The notes below the pieces were generated by a model, which was given only the letters and a program-made list of their open reading frames with translations, did no database searches and was not told the origin of the DNA. A DNA stretch of 64,000 nt from assembly GCA_017744935.1 (NCBI GenBank), contig JAGIAI010000012.1, positions 28,477-92,476 of the forward strand, written 5' to 3'. Below are positions 25,672 through 34,000 of the stretch, in pieces; position 1 is the first letter of the stretch, and every line of letters starts with the position of its first letter. The stretch comes from Variovorax sp. GTDB taxonomy: Bacteria > Pseudomonadota > Gammaproteobacteria > Burkholderiales > Burkholderiaceae_C. The position numbers and the translations under genes are program-made.

Positions 25672-26835
25672 TCAGTCCAGCTTCTTGCGCGTGACGAAGC
25701 GCGCGATGCTGAGCAGCACCACCGCATACACCAGCAGGATGAGGCAGTTGCGCACGATGAGCGACCACACGTTGCCCGCAAGGAACAGCGTGCGGATCAG
25801 CTCCATGAAATACGTCGCCGGCAACACATGCCCGACGATGCGAATGACGGTCGGCACATTGCGCAGGTCAAAGAGAAAGCCCGACAGCATCAGCGAAGGC
25901 AGGAAGCTCGATATCAGCGCGACCTGGCTCGCGAGGAACTGGTTGCGCGTGACGGACGAGATGAGCAACCCGATGCCTACTGCGACAAGCAGGTACAGCA
26001 TCGCGGCCACCACCATGACGGCGAGCGATCCGTACATCGGCACTTCGAAGAGAAAGCGCGCGGCCAGCAGGCACAGCAGCAGGCCGATCATGCCAATGCC
26101 GAAGTAGGGGATGACCTTGGCCAGCAGGATCTCCACCGGCCTCACCGGCGTGACGAAGAGCGATTCGAGCGTGCCGCGTTCCCATTCGCGCGCCATCACG
26201 AGCGCGGTGAGAAAGGCGCCGACCAGCGTCATGATGAGCACGATCAACCCCGGCACCAGATACCAGGTGCTGGTGTTCGCGCTGTTGAACCACAGCCGCT
26301 GCTCGATGGTGATCGCACCGATGCCCGTGCCTTGCGGCCCACCGCCCGCGCGGTCGACGATGCGCTGCGAGTTCTGCGCGAGCGCACCCGTCGCGTAGCG
26401 CAGCACGATGTTGGCCTTGTTCGCATCGGCGCCGTGCACGATCACCTGGATGCTCGCGTCGCCCGCCGCGAGGCGGCGCGAAAAGTCCGACGGCACGCGC
26501 ACGATGCCGTCGACCTTGCGCTGGTGCATCAGCGCTTCGGCATCGCGCATCGAAGTGAGCATCACCGGCGAGATGTAGGGCGTGAGCTGAAGGCCCGCCA
26601 CGGCCTGCGCTGCGGTGGGTGAGGTGTCTTCGAGCACCACCGCCATTGGCGCGTTCTTCACGTCGAGCGACAGGCCGTAGCCGAAGATCAGGATGAGGAT
26701 GATCGGCAGCAGGATGCCGATCGCGATGCTGCTCGGGTCGCGGATGAGCTGACGCGTTTCCTTGCGGGTGAGCGCAACGAGCCGTCGCCAGAAGCGGCTC
26801 AGCGTCGCGGCTTGTTCCGATTGCGGCGCGGTCAT
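25672..26835 (-). CDS. ABC-2 type permease (YbhS-like)
   Basis: A 387-residue partner permease with the same layout: N-terminal helix (IGILLPIILILIFGYGLSLD), large periplasmic loop, then the C-terminal helices following MAREWERGTLESLFVTPVRP. It resembles E. coli YbhS. Its ATG overlaps the stop of the ATPase gene (ATGA at 26832-26835), so the two products are probably made in balance. Confidence 0.92.
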   Translation of the reverse strand: MTAPQSEQAATLSRFWRRLVALTRKETRQLIRDPSSIAIGILLPIILILIFGYGLSLDVKNAPMAVVLEDTSPTAAQAVAGLQLTPYISPVMLTSMRDAEALMHQRKVDGIVRVPSDFSRRLAAGDASIQVIVHGADANKANIVLRYATGALAQNSQRIVDRAGGGPQGTGIGAITIEQRLWFNSANTSTWYLVPGLIVLIMTLVGAFLTALVMAREWERGTLESLFVTPVRPVEILLAKVIPYFGIGMIGLLLCLLAARFLFEVPMYGSLAVMVVAAMLYLLVAVGIGLLISSVTRNQFLASQVALISSFLPSLMLSGFLFDLRNVPTVIRIVGHVLPATYFMELIRTLFLAGNVWSLIVRNCLILLVYAVVLLSIARFVTRKKLD

Positions 26836-28616
26836 GCATGCGCTCCCTGCGCCGGTGCGCGCTTCGATTCACGCGCCTGCGTCACGATGTCGATGAAGGC
26901 TTCTTCCATGCTGAGCCGGCTGTCCGCCGCGCTCCCGGCTTGCACGCGCACCTGTTGCGGCGTGCCGATGGCGAGGAGCTTGCCCGCATCCTGGATGACG
27001 ATGCGATCGCAGTACTCGGCCTCTTCCATGAAGTGCGTGGTGATGATGATGGTCACGCCCGCCTCGGCCAGCGCGGTGATGCGGCGCCAGAACTCGCGCC
27101 GCGCGAGTGGATCGGTGCCGCTCGTGGGTTCGTCGAGGAAGAGGATCTCCGGCTCGTGCAGCAGGCCGGTCGCCATCGCGAGCCGCTGCTTGAAGCCGCC
27201 GGGGAGCTGGCCGCTGGTGGCCTGCTCTTGCCCGACGAGGTCGAACTGCTGGAGCACCGTCTGCATGCGGTCGCGCAGCCGGTCGCCGCGCAGGCCGTAG
27301 GCACCGCCGAAGAAGTTCAGGTTCTCGGTGACGGTGAGGTTGCCGTACAGCGCGAACTTCTGCGAGACGTAGCCGATCTTGCTGCGCGCATGGGCGCGTG
27401 CGGTGCGCAGGTTCACGCCCGCCACCTGCAGGAAGCCGCTGCTCGCGGGCAGCAGTCCGCAGAGCATGCGGAAGGTGGTGGTCTTGCCCGCACCGTTGGG
27501 GCCGAGCAGGCCGAAGATTTCTCCGCGCCGCACGTCGAAGCTGGTGCTGGCGACGGCGGTGAAATCGCCGAACTTGCGCACGAGGTCTTTCACTTCGATG
27601 ACGACGTCCTTGCCATTGGAGCCAGGTGCCGCGGCCGCGGGTTGGGCCGGTGCAGGAGATTCGGCTTTGGCCTGCTTTGCGCGCAGCAGCACCATGAAGC
27701 CGTCTTCGAGCCGCGCCGGGACGGACTCGACCGGTGCGCCATCCAGCAAGGCCTCGACCGAAGCTGCGTCCGCATCGGGGCGGCGGATGAAGCGCACTTC
27801 GCCGCCCTGCGGCACCGCGTCGATGATCGATGCCGGTGTGTCGAGCAGCTTCGCCTGCAAGGTGCGCGGCGCGGTGCCCTTCGGGGGTGTCGCGATGAAG
27901 CAGAGATCCTTCGCGTTGTCGCGGATCTCGTTGGGCGCACCTTGCGCAATGAGCTTGCCGCCGTGCAGCACGAACACCTGCGCGCAGCGCTCCGCCTCGT
28001 CGAGATAGGCGGTGCTGACGATGACGGAGAGATGCTCTTCGTCCACGAGCTGCTGCACGATCTCCCATAGCTCGCGCCGCGAGAGGGGGTCGACGCCCAC
28101 GGTGGGTTCGTCGAGCAGCAGCAGCGCCGGAGAACGCACCAGCGTGCAGGCGAGTCCGAGCTTCTGCTTCATGCCGCCGGAGAGTTTTCCGGCGGGACGG
28201 TCGGTGAAGCGGCCGAGGTCGGTCATCTCCATCAGGCGCGCGTAGCGATCGCGGCGAACCGACTTGCTCACGCCGTGCAGATCGGCATAGAGGTCGAGGT
28301 TCTCCTGGACGCTCAGGTCTTCATAGAGGCCGAAGCGCTGCGGCATGTAGCTGATGCGGTCCTGCACCGATTGCGGGTCTTTCGCGACATCGATGCCGAG
28401 CACGCTGAGCGAGCCTTCGTCCGCGCTCATCAGTCCAGCTGTGAGGCGAAGCAGCGTGGTCTTGCCCGCACCGTCGGGGCCGACCAGCGCGGTCAGCTTG
28501 CCGGCGGGCACTTCGAGCGTTACATCGTCGAGTGCACGTGTGGGCTCGGCGAGGCCCTTGACCTGAAAGCGCTTGTGCAGGCCGCGACCTGCGAGCGCTG
28601 GTGCGGCGGTGGTCAT
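26832..28616 (-). CDS. Double ATP-binding subunit of ABC exporter (YbhF-like)
   Basis: A 594-residue protein with two fused ABC ATPase domains. Domain 1 has Walker A GPDGAGKTTLL, signature LSGGMKQKL and Walker B LLLLDEPTVGVDPL. Domain 2 has Walker A GPNGAGKTTTF, a divergent signature LPGGFKQRL and Walker B ILFLDEPTSGTDPL. The Pro in place of Ser in signature 2 is a noticeable deviation. The ATG at 28616 is chosen because it lies in a TGATG overlap with the HlyD stop; a longer opening is antisense noise. It energises the two permeases encoded downstream. Confidence 0.94.
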   Translation of the reverse strand: MTTAAPALAGRGLHKRFQVKGLAEPTRALDDVTLEVPAGKLTALVGPDGAGKTTLLRLTAGLMSADEGSLSVLGIDVAKDPQSVQDRISYMPQRFGLYEDLSVQENLDLYADLHGVSKSVRRDRYARLMEMTDLGRFTDRPAGKLSGGMKQKLGLACTLVRSPALLLLDEPTVGVDPLSRRELWEIVQQLVDEEHLSVIVSTAYLDEAERCAQVFVLHGGKLIAQGAPNEIRDNAKDLCFIATPPKGTAPRTLQAKLLDTPASIIDAVPQGGEVRFIRRPDADAASVEALLDGAPVESVPARLEDGFMVLLRAKQAKAESPAPAQPAAAAPGSNGKDVVIEVKDLVRKFGDFTAVASTSFDVRRGEIFGLLGPNGAGKTTTFRMLCGLLPASSGFLQVAGVNLRTARAHARSKIGYVSQKFALYGNLTVTENLNFFGGAYGLRGDRLRDRMQTVLQQFDLVGQEQATSGQLPGGFKQRLAMATGLLHEPEILFLDEPTSGTDPLARREFWRRITALAEAGVTIIITTHFMEEAEYCDRIVIQDAGKLLAIGTPQQVRVQAGSAADSRLSMEEAFIDIVTQARESKRAPAQGAHA

Positions 28617-29668
28617 CAGGGCTTGCTCCCGGCCGTCGCCGCGTTGCTGTTCGCACTTGCGTTGGCGTTGTTGCCGTCGAGCGCGAGGCGCACCGTCACC
28701 GGCATGCCGAGACGCAGTCGGTCTTCGGGGTCGTCGGCGAGCACGCGGATCTCGTAGACGAGGCTGCTCCGCAATTCCTCCGTCTGCACGGTCTTCGGCG
28801 TGAACTCCGCGACGGACGAGATGTACCCGACCTTGCCCGTCAGCGGCTGGCCCGGATGACTGTCGGTGTGCAGCGTGGCCGCCATGCCGGGCCTCACGCG
28901 GCCGAGGTCGGCCTCGGTGACGTAGGCGCGCACCCATTTCGGATCGGTGATCGCGAGCGTGAACACCGGCCGCTGCGGCGAGGCCATGTCGCCCGGCTCC
29001 ATCAGCCGTGCGCGCACCACCGCGTTGATCGGCGCCCGGAGTTGTGCCTGGTCCAACTGATGCTTGAGCACCGCGAGCGATGCGACCGCGACATCGAGTT
29101 GCGCCTGTGCCTGCGCGATGTCTTCCTTGCGCGGACCAGTGACGACGAGCTGCTGCGCCTTCCGTGCGTTTTCGAGTTGCGCGAGTGCGGTCTTCTGGCG
29201 GGCCTGCGCGGCGTCCAGGTCCTGCTGGCTCACCGCGCGGCCGGCGGTGGTCTGCCGGATCGACTGGAGCCGTTCGAGTTGCTGCCGTGCAAGTTCGGCA
29301 TCGGCCTGCGCTGCCGAGACTTGTGCGCGTGCCTGTGCGATCTCTTCAGGGCGGCTGCCGGTCTTGAGCTTCTGAAGCACCTGCTGCTGCACCGCGATCT
29401 GCGCTTCGGACTGGGCGATCTGCAATTCGAGCGTGCGCGTGTCCAGTTCGCCAAGCACCTGGCCGGCGGTGACGCGATCGCCTTCCTGCACGTTGAGCCG
29501 GCCGATGCGTTCCGCGCCGTTGAAGGCGAGCGACACCTGTCGCAGATCGACATTGCCGTAGAGCACCAGCTCATTGGCATTCGTGGGCTGTCGGTTGAAG
29601 TACCAGACCGCGAGAGCGGCGGCGGCCACGAGAACGATGGCCCCGACGATGATCGGCTTCTTGTTCAT
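28616..29668 (-). CDS. HlyD-family periplasmic adaptor (YbhG-like)
   Basis: A 350-residue membrane-fusion protein. It has an N-terminal anchor helix (MNKKPIIVGAIVLVAAAALA), a biotinyl-lipoyl half (GNVDLRQVSLAFNGAERIG), a long coiled-coil hairpin (about 80-200, rich in Gln/Ala/Leu) and the second lipoyl half (LDQAQLRAPINAVVRARLME). This is the YbhG layout and links inner-membrane permeases to the NodT channel. It is the first gene of the operon, transcribed away from the TetR-type gene across a 108-bp gap that contains an 18-bp palindrome. Confidence 0.93.
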   Translation of the reverse strand: MNKKPIIVGAIVLVAAAALAVWYFNRQPTNANELVLYGNVDLRQVSLAFNGAERIGRLNVQEGDRVTAGQVLGELDTRTLELQIAQSEAQIAVQQQVLQKLKTGSRPEEIAQARAQVSAAQADAELARQQLERLQSIRQTTAGRAVSQQDLDAAQARQKTALAQLENARKAQQLVVTGPRKEDIAQAQAQLDVAVASLAVLKHQLDQAQLRAPINAVVRARLMEPGDMASPQRPVFTLAITDPKWVRAYVTEADLGRVRPGMAATLHTDSHPGQPLTGKVGYISSVAEFTPKTVQTEELRSSLVYEIRVLADDPEDRLRLGMPVTVRLALDGNNANASANSNAATAGSKP

Positions 29669-29726
29669 GATTTCTCTCTGCGCAGGGATGACGCTGCGTT
29701 GTCGATGAAGTAGACTGGATGATATC

Positions 29727-29744
29727 GAATTTGAATTCAAATTC
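29727..29744. promoter_or_regulatory. 18-bp perfect palindrome, probable TetR/CecR-type operator
   Basis: GAATTTGAATTCAAATTC is a perfect 18-bp palindrome in the gap between the divergent hlyD-like and tetR-like genes, 33 bp before the regulator's ATG. Size and position fit a TetR-family dimer site that could repress both directions. Confidence 0.75.
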
Positions 29745-29776
29745 AAACTAAGACTTTGTTTCCAGGGATTACCGCG

Positions 29777-30505
29777 ATGGCAGTCACAGCAAGAAAGAAA
29801 TCTCCCACGCCCGGCCGGCGCGCGCAACGCCCCGATGGTGATGCGACACGCCAGCACCTCATCGAGACGGCGGGCAAGGTCTTCGCCGAACGCGGACTGG
29901 CCGAGGCCACCAGCAAGGAAATCTGCGAGCGCGCGGGCGTGCCGCTCGCGTCGGTCAACTATCACTTCGGCAGCCGCGACGGCCTGTATGAAGCGGTGCT
30001 GATTGCCGCGCATCAGCAGTTGATCGGGCTCGAGGAGCTGATGGCAATGGTCGAGCACATCGACGATCCGGAGACCAAGCTGCGCACGGTGTTGACGCAC
30101 TTCGTCCGCTTTGCCAGCAACGTGAACGCGTCGTGGGGCTTCCGTGTGGTGCTGCGCGAGATCATGACGCCCTCTGCTGCGATGCCCGCTTTGATCGAGA
30201 AGGCCGTGCGACCCAAGTCACAGTTCATGCGCGGGCTGGTGAGCGCCGTGATGGGCCTGCCGCCCGAGCACCCGAGCGCTCAGCGCGGCGTCGTCTTCGC
30301 GCTGCTGCCGTGCCTGGCGATCATGATCGTCCCGAAGGAAGTCCCGGCGAAGCTGCTGCCCGCGATCGGCAAGGACAGCGAAGGCCTCGCCGAGGAGCTC
30401 ATGTGTTACGTGATGGCGGGGCTGTCCGCGATGGCGGCCGCGCAGAAGCCGGCTGCGAAGCCGCCGCGCCCGCCTGCGCGAGCAGCCAGGCGCGAAAAAG
30501 CGTGA
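29777..30505 (+). CDS. TetR/AcrR regulator, CecR (YbiH)-like
   Basis: A 242-residue regulator. The N-terminal HTH (residues about 23-70: TRQHLIETAGKVFAERGLAE, then TSKEICERAGVPLASVNYHF) is followed by a larger C-terminal ligand domain of the CecR/DUF1956 kind (REIMTPSAAMPALIEKAVRP). In E. coli, CecR controls the ybhGFSR exporter; the same gene set is divergent here, which supports the assignment. The ATG at 29777 has AGGGA upstream. Its last 107 bp overlap the 3' end of the convergent LysR gene. Confidence 0.9.
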   Translation: MAVTARKKSPTPGRRAQRPDGDATRQHLIETAGKVFAERGLAEATSKEICERAGVPLASVNYHFGSRDGLYEAVLIAAHQQLIGLEELMAMVEHIDDPETKLRTVLTHFVRFASNVNASWGFRVVLREIMTPSAAMPALIEKAVRPKSQFMRGLVSAVMGLPPEHPSAQRGVVFALLPCLAIMIVPKEVPAKLLPAIGKDSEGLAEELMCYVMAGLSAMAAAQKPAAKPPRPPARAARREKA

Positions 30506-31361
30506 GTGCCGGGCGCTCGTCCTCGACGGCGGGTGTCACGAGGTAGTAGCTGCGCTCACCGCGCAAGACGCGCTCGCAGGCGATGACGAGTTCGCCGCGC
30601 GCCAGTTCGTTCTGGATCGCGATGGTGGGCATCAGCGCCACGCCGAGCCCGTGCGCGGCGGCGATGGCGATCATCGAGAACAGCTCGTAGCGCGGCCCGC
30701 TGTGCGCACGCGGCGCATCGACGTTCTGCGCATCGAACCACTGGCGCCAGCCGTCGGGCCGCGTGCTCTGCTGCAGCAGCGGCATGCGGGCAATCGCCGA
30801 CGGCGACAACGGCTTGCGGCCTGCGAGCAGCGCGGGGCTGCAAACCGGAATCACGTCTTCCTCGATCAGCACGGTGGACTTCGTGCCGGCCCAGTTGGCG
30901 GTCTGCGTTGCCGTGCCAGCGTAGATCGCGGCATCGAAAGGCGTGTCGTTGAACAGAAAGGGCCGCGTGCGCGTCTCGATGTGCACCGTGATGTCCGGAT
31001 GCTTCGCCGCGAAATCCGGCAGGCGCGGAATGAGCCAACGCGTCGCGAAGGTCGGCACTGCCGCGAGCTGCAGCGATCCGCCCTGGCCCTGCCGCGCCAT
31101 TGCGTCGAGCGTGTCGCGCTCCATGGTGTCGAGCTGGCGCGCGATCTGCCGCGCATAGTCGGCACCGGCCGGCGTCAGCGCCACGCCGTGCCGGGTGCGG
31201 CGGAAGAGGGCGATGCCGAGGAAGTCCTCCAGCGCGGTGATCTGGCGCGACACCGCACTCTGCGTGAGCGCGAGCTCCTGCGCGGCGCGGGTATAGCTCT
31301 CGTGCCGCGCGGCGGCCTCGAAGCAGATAAGGGACTGTGTCGAAGGGATCTTGCGGCGCAT
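30399..31361 (-). CDS. LysR-family regulator (GcvA/GcdR-like)
   Basis: A 320-residue regulator. The HTH occupies residues about 6-60 (STQSLICFEAAARHESYTRA, then AVSRQITALEDFLGIALFRR), followed by the co-inducer domain. It is divergent from glutaryl-CoA dehydrogenase, an arrangement seen for glutarate-use regulators in other proteobacteria. The C-terminal 25 residues are low-complexity Ala/Ser/Pro/Arg and lie antisense to the end of the tetR-type gene. Confidence 0.9.
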   Translation of the reverse strand: MRRKIPSTQSLICFEAAARHESYTRAAQELALTQSAVSRQITALEDFLGIALFRRTRHGVALTPAGADYARQIARQLDTMERDTLDAMARQGQGGSLQLAAVPTFATRWLIPRLPDFAAKHPDITVHIETRTRPFLFNDTPFDAAIYAGTATQTANWAGTKSTVLIEEDVIPVCSPALLAGRKPLSPSAIARMPLLQQSTRPDGWRQWFDAQNVDAPRAHSGPRYELFSMIAIAAAHGLGVALMPTIAIQNELARGELVIACERVLRGERSYYLVTPAVEDERPALTLFRAWLLAQAGAAASQPASARPPSRTAPPSRNT

Positions 31362-31393
31362 GGTATGCGAAGCCTACATAGTTGAACGGCACG

Positions 31394-31406
31394 TTCATTC
31401 AATGAA
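31394..31406. promoter_or_regulatory. TTCATT-C-AATGAA inverted repeat between LysR and gcdH
   Basis: A 13-bp perfect inverted repeat 33 bp before the LysR ATG in the 189-bp divergent gap. LysR proteins usually bind such dyads near their own promoter. This is a candidate recognition site for the glutarate regulator. Confidence 0.45.
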
Positions 31407-31550
31407 ACGGCCCAGGCGCATTGTCGTATGACGTTCGAAAAACGCATAACTGGGTGTCGAATCATCGTTTGCGCTCCCCCTGCGCCGCGCTTACGATGAC
31501 GGCCGACCCAAGCACTTTCGCTTCCCGCACTTTTCCCCCGGAGACCTCAC

Positions 31551-32753
31551 ATGGCCATCAAGAACGCCCGCTTTCAATGGGACGACGCCCTTCTGCTCGA
31601 TCAACAGCTCACCGACGAAGAGCGCATGGTGCGCGACGCGGCCAATGCCTACTGCCAGGAGCGCCTGGCTCCGCGCGTGATCGAGGGTTTCCGCAAGGGT
31701 GAAACCGACCCGGCGGTTTTCCGCGAGATGGGCGCCCTCGGTCTGCTGGGCCCGACGATCCCCGAGCAATACGGCGGTCCCGGCCTCAACTACGTCTGCT
31801 ATGGCCTGATCGCCCGCGAAGTCGAGCGCGTCGATTCGGGCTTCCGCTCGATGGCCAGCGTGCAGAGCTCGCTCGTGATGGTCCCGATCAACGAATTCGG
31901 CACCGAAGCGCAAAAGCAGAAATACCTGCCCAAGCTCGCCACCGGCGAATTCATCGGCTGCTTCGGCCTGACCGAGCCCGACCACGGTTCGGACCCCGGC
32001 AGCATGGTCACCCGCGCCAAGAAGGTGCCGGGCGGCTATTCGCTCAGCGGCGCCAAGATGTGGATCAGCAACAGCCCGATCGCCGACGTGTTCGTGGTGT
32101 GGGCCAAGGAAGTTTCCGAGTCCGGCGCGGTCGGTCCGATCCGCGGCTTCGTTCTCGAAAAGGGCATGAAGGGCCTGAGCGCCCCGGCCATCCACGGCAA
32201 GGTCGGCCTGCGCGCTTCGATCACCGGCGAAATCGTGATGGACAACGTGTTCTGCCCCGAAGACAACGCGTTCCCCGAAGTGCAGGGCCTCAAGGGTCCG
32301 TTCACCTGCCTCAACAGCGCGCGCTACGGCATCTCGTGGGGTGCGCTCGGCGCGGCGGAAGACTGCTGGCACCGTGCCCGCACCTACACGATGGAGCGCA
32401 AGCAGTTCGGCCGCCCGCTTGCAGCCAACCAGCTCATCCAGAAGAAGCTCGCCGACATGCAGACCGAAATCACGCTGGGCCTCCAAGGCTGCCTGCGCCT
32501 CGGCCGCATGAAGGACGAAGGCACCGCATCGGTCGAAGTCACCTCGCTGCTCAAGCGCAATTCGTGCGGCAAGGCGCTCGACATCGCACGCCTCGCCCGC
32601 GACATGATGGGTGGCAATGGCATCAGCGATGAATTCGGCGTGGCGCGTCACTTGGTCAACCTCGAAGTGGTCAACACCTACGAAGGCACGCACGACATCC
32701 ATGCGCTGATCCTGGGTCGCGCGCAGACCGGTATCGCGGCCTTCGCCAACTGA
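31551..32753 (+). CDS. gcdH: Glutaryl-CoA dehydrogenase
   Basis: A 400-residue FAD enzyme that oxidises and decarboxylates glutaryl-CoA to crotonyl-CoA, in lysine and glutarate breakdown. Signatures: [17 protein letters not shown] (about 140-156), the FAD-binding [20 protein letters not shown], and the catalytic Glu378 in [17 protein letters not shown], which is typical of GCDH rather than other acyl-CoA dehydrogenases. Its stop shares a base with the CoA-transferase start (TGATG at 32751-32755). A LysR gene lies divergently upstream. Confidence 0.95.
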   Translation: MAIKNARFQWDDALLLDQQLTDEERMVRDAANAYCQERLAPRVIEGFRKGETDPAVFREMGALGLLGPTIPEQYGGPGLNYVCYGLIAREVERVDSGFRSMASVQSSLVMVPINEFGTEAQKQKYLPKLATGEFIGCFGLTEPDHGSDPGSMVTRAKKVPGGYSLSGAKMWISNSPIADVFVVWAKEVSESGAVGPIRGFVLEKGMKGLSAPAIHGKVGLRASITGEIVMDNVFCPEDNAFPEVQGLKGPFTCLNSARYGISWGALGAAEDCWHRARTYTMERKQFGRPLAANQLIQKKLADMQTEITLGLQGCLRLGRMKDEGTASVEVTSLLKRNSCGKALDIARLARDMMGGNGISDEFGVARHLVNLEVVNTYEGTHDIHALILGRAQTGIAAFAN

Positions 32754-34000
32754 TGACAGCGCCGACCGCCACGCAAGGTGCCCTCGCGGGCATCAAGGTC
32801 CTCGACCTGTCCCGCGTGCTCGCGGGGCCGTGGTGCACCCAGATCCTCGCGGATCTGGGTGCGGATGTCGTCAAGATCGAGCGCCCCGGCGTGGGCGACG
32901 ACACGCGCACCTGGGGCCCGCCCTTCCTGAAGGATGCAGAGGGCAACGACACGAACCAGGCGACCTACTTCACCGCCTGCAATCGCAACAAGCGCTCGGT
33001 CACCATCGACATGGCGACGCCCGACGGACAGGCGCTGCTCAGGCAGATGGCCGCGCGGAGCGACATCGTGGTGGAGAACTTCAAGACGGGCGGACTCAAG
33101 CAGTACGGCCTCGATCACGAGAGCCTGCGCGCGCTCAACCCGCGCCTCATCTACTGCAGCGTGACCGGCTTCGGCCATGACGGTCCGCATGCGAACCGCG
33201 CCGGCTACGACCTGATGATTCAGGCCACCAGCGGGATGATGAGCATCACCGGCCGCCCGGATGACGTGCCCGGCGGCGGCCCGCTGCGCGTGGGCGTGGC
33301 GCTGACCGACCTCTTCACCGGCGTGTACGCGAGCACCGCGATCCTCGCTGCGCTCGAAGTGCGTCACCGCACCGGCGAAGGCCAGCACATCGACATGGCC
33401 CTGCTCGACGTCGGCATGGCGATCCTCGCGAATCAGGCGAGCGCGTTCCTCAACACCGGCATCCCGCCGCAGCGGCAGGGCAATACGCATCCGAGCCTCG
33501 CGCCCTACCAGGACTTCCACACCAAGGACGGCTCGATGCTGCTGGCGATCGGCAACAACGGCCAGTTCGCGCGCTTCTGCGAAGCGGCGGGACATGCCGA
33601 TTGGGCCGCCGACCCGCGCTTTGCGACCAATACGCTGCGGGTGCGACATCGCGAGGTGCTGATTCCGCAGATGGAAGAGGTCACGCGCACGCGCACCACT
33701 GCCGAGTGGATCGCGCTGCTCGAAGACAAGGCCGTGCCGTGCGGCCCGATCAACGACATCGGTCAGGCCTTCCAGGACGAGCAGGTCAAGGCGCGCGGTC
33801 TCGCCGTGACGCTGCCGCGCGCTGCCGGCGACGGCATCGAAAGCATTGCAGGCGTGGCGAGTCCGCTGCGGCTGCAATCCACGCCGCCCGTGCTGCGCTA
33901 CGCGCCGCCGGCGCTGGGCCAGCACACCGACGAGGTGCTCGCCGAACTGGGCATCGACGAACAACGCCGCGCAGCATTGCGCGACGCAGGCGTGGTGTGA
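32753..34000 (+). CDS. CaiB/BaiF CoA-transferase (probable succinyl-CoA:glutarate CoA-transferase)
   Basis: A 415-residue class III CoA-transferase. It shows the N-terminal KVLDLSRVLAGPWCTQILAD and DVVKIERPGVGDDTR segments, FTACNRNKRSVTIDM, and the nucleophilic Asp at about 153 in GYDLMIQATSGMMSITG. Directly coupled to gcdH, it most likely activates glutarate to glutaryl-CoA. The specific substrate is inferred from context. Confidence 0.92.
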   Translation: MTAPTATQGALAGIKVLDLSRVLAGPWCTQILADLGADVVKIERPGVGDDTRTWGPPFLKDAEGNDTNQATYFTACNRNKRSVTIDMATPDGQALLRQMAARSDIVVENFKTGGLKQYGLDHESLRALNPRLIYCSVTGFGHDGPHANRAGYDLMIQATSGMMSITGRPDDVPGGGPLRVGVALTDLFTGVYASTAILAALEVRHRTGEGQHIDMALLDVGMAILANQASAFLNTGIPPQRQGNTHPSLAPYQDFHTKDGSMLLAIGNNGQFARFCEAAGHADWAADPRFATNTLRVRHREVLIPQMEEVTRTRTTAEWIALLEDKAVPCGPINDIGQAFQDEQVKARGLAVTLPRAAGDGIESIAGVASPLRLQSTPPVLRYAPPALGQHTDEVLAELGIDEQRRAALRDAGVV

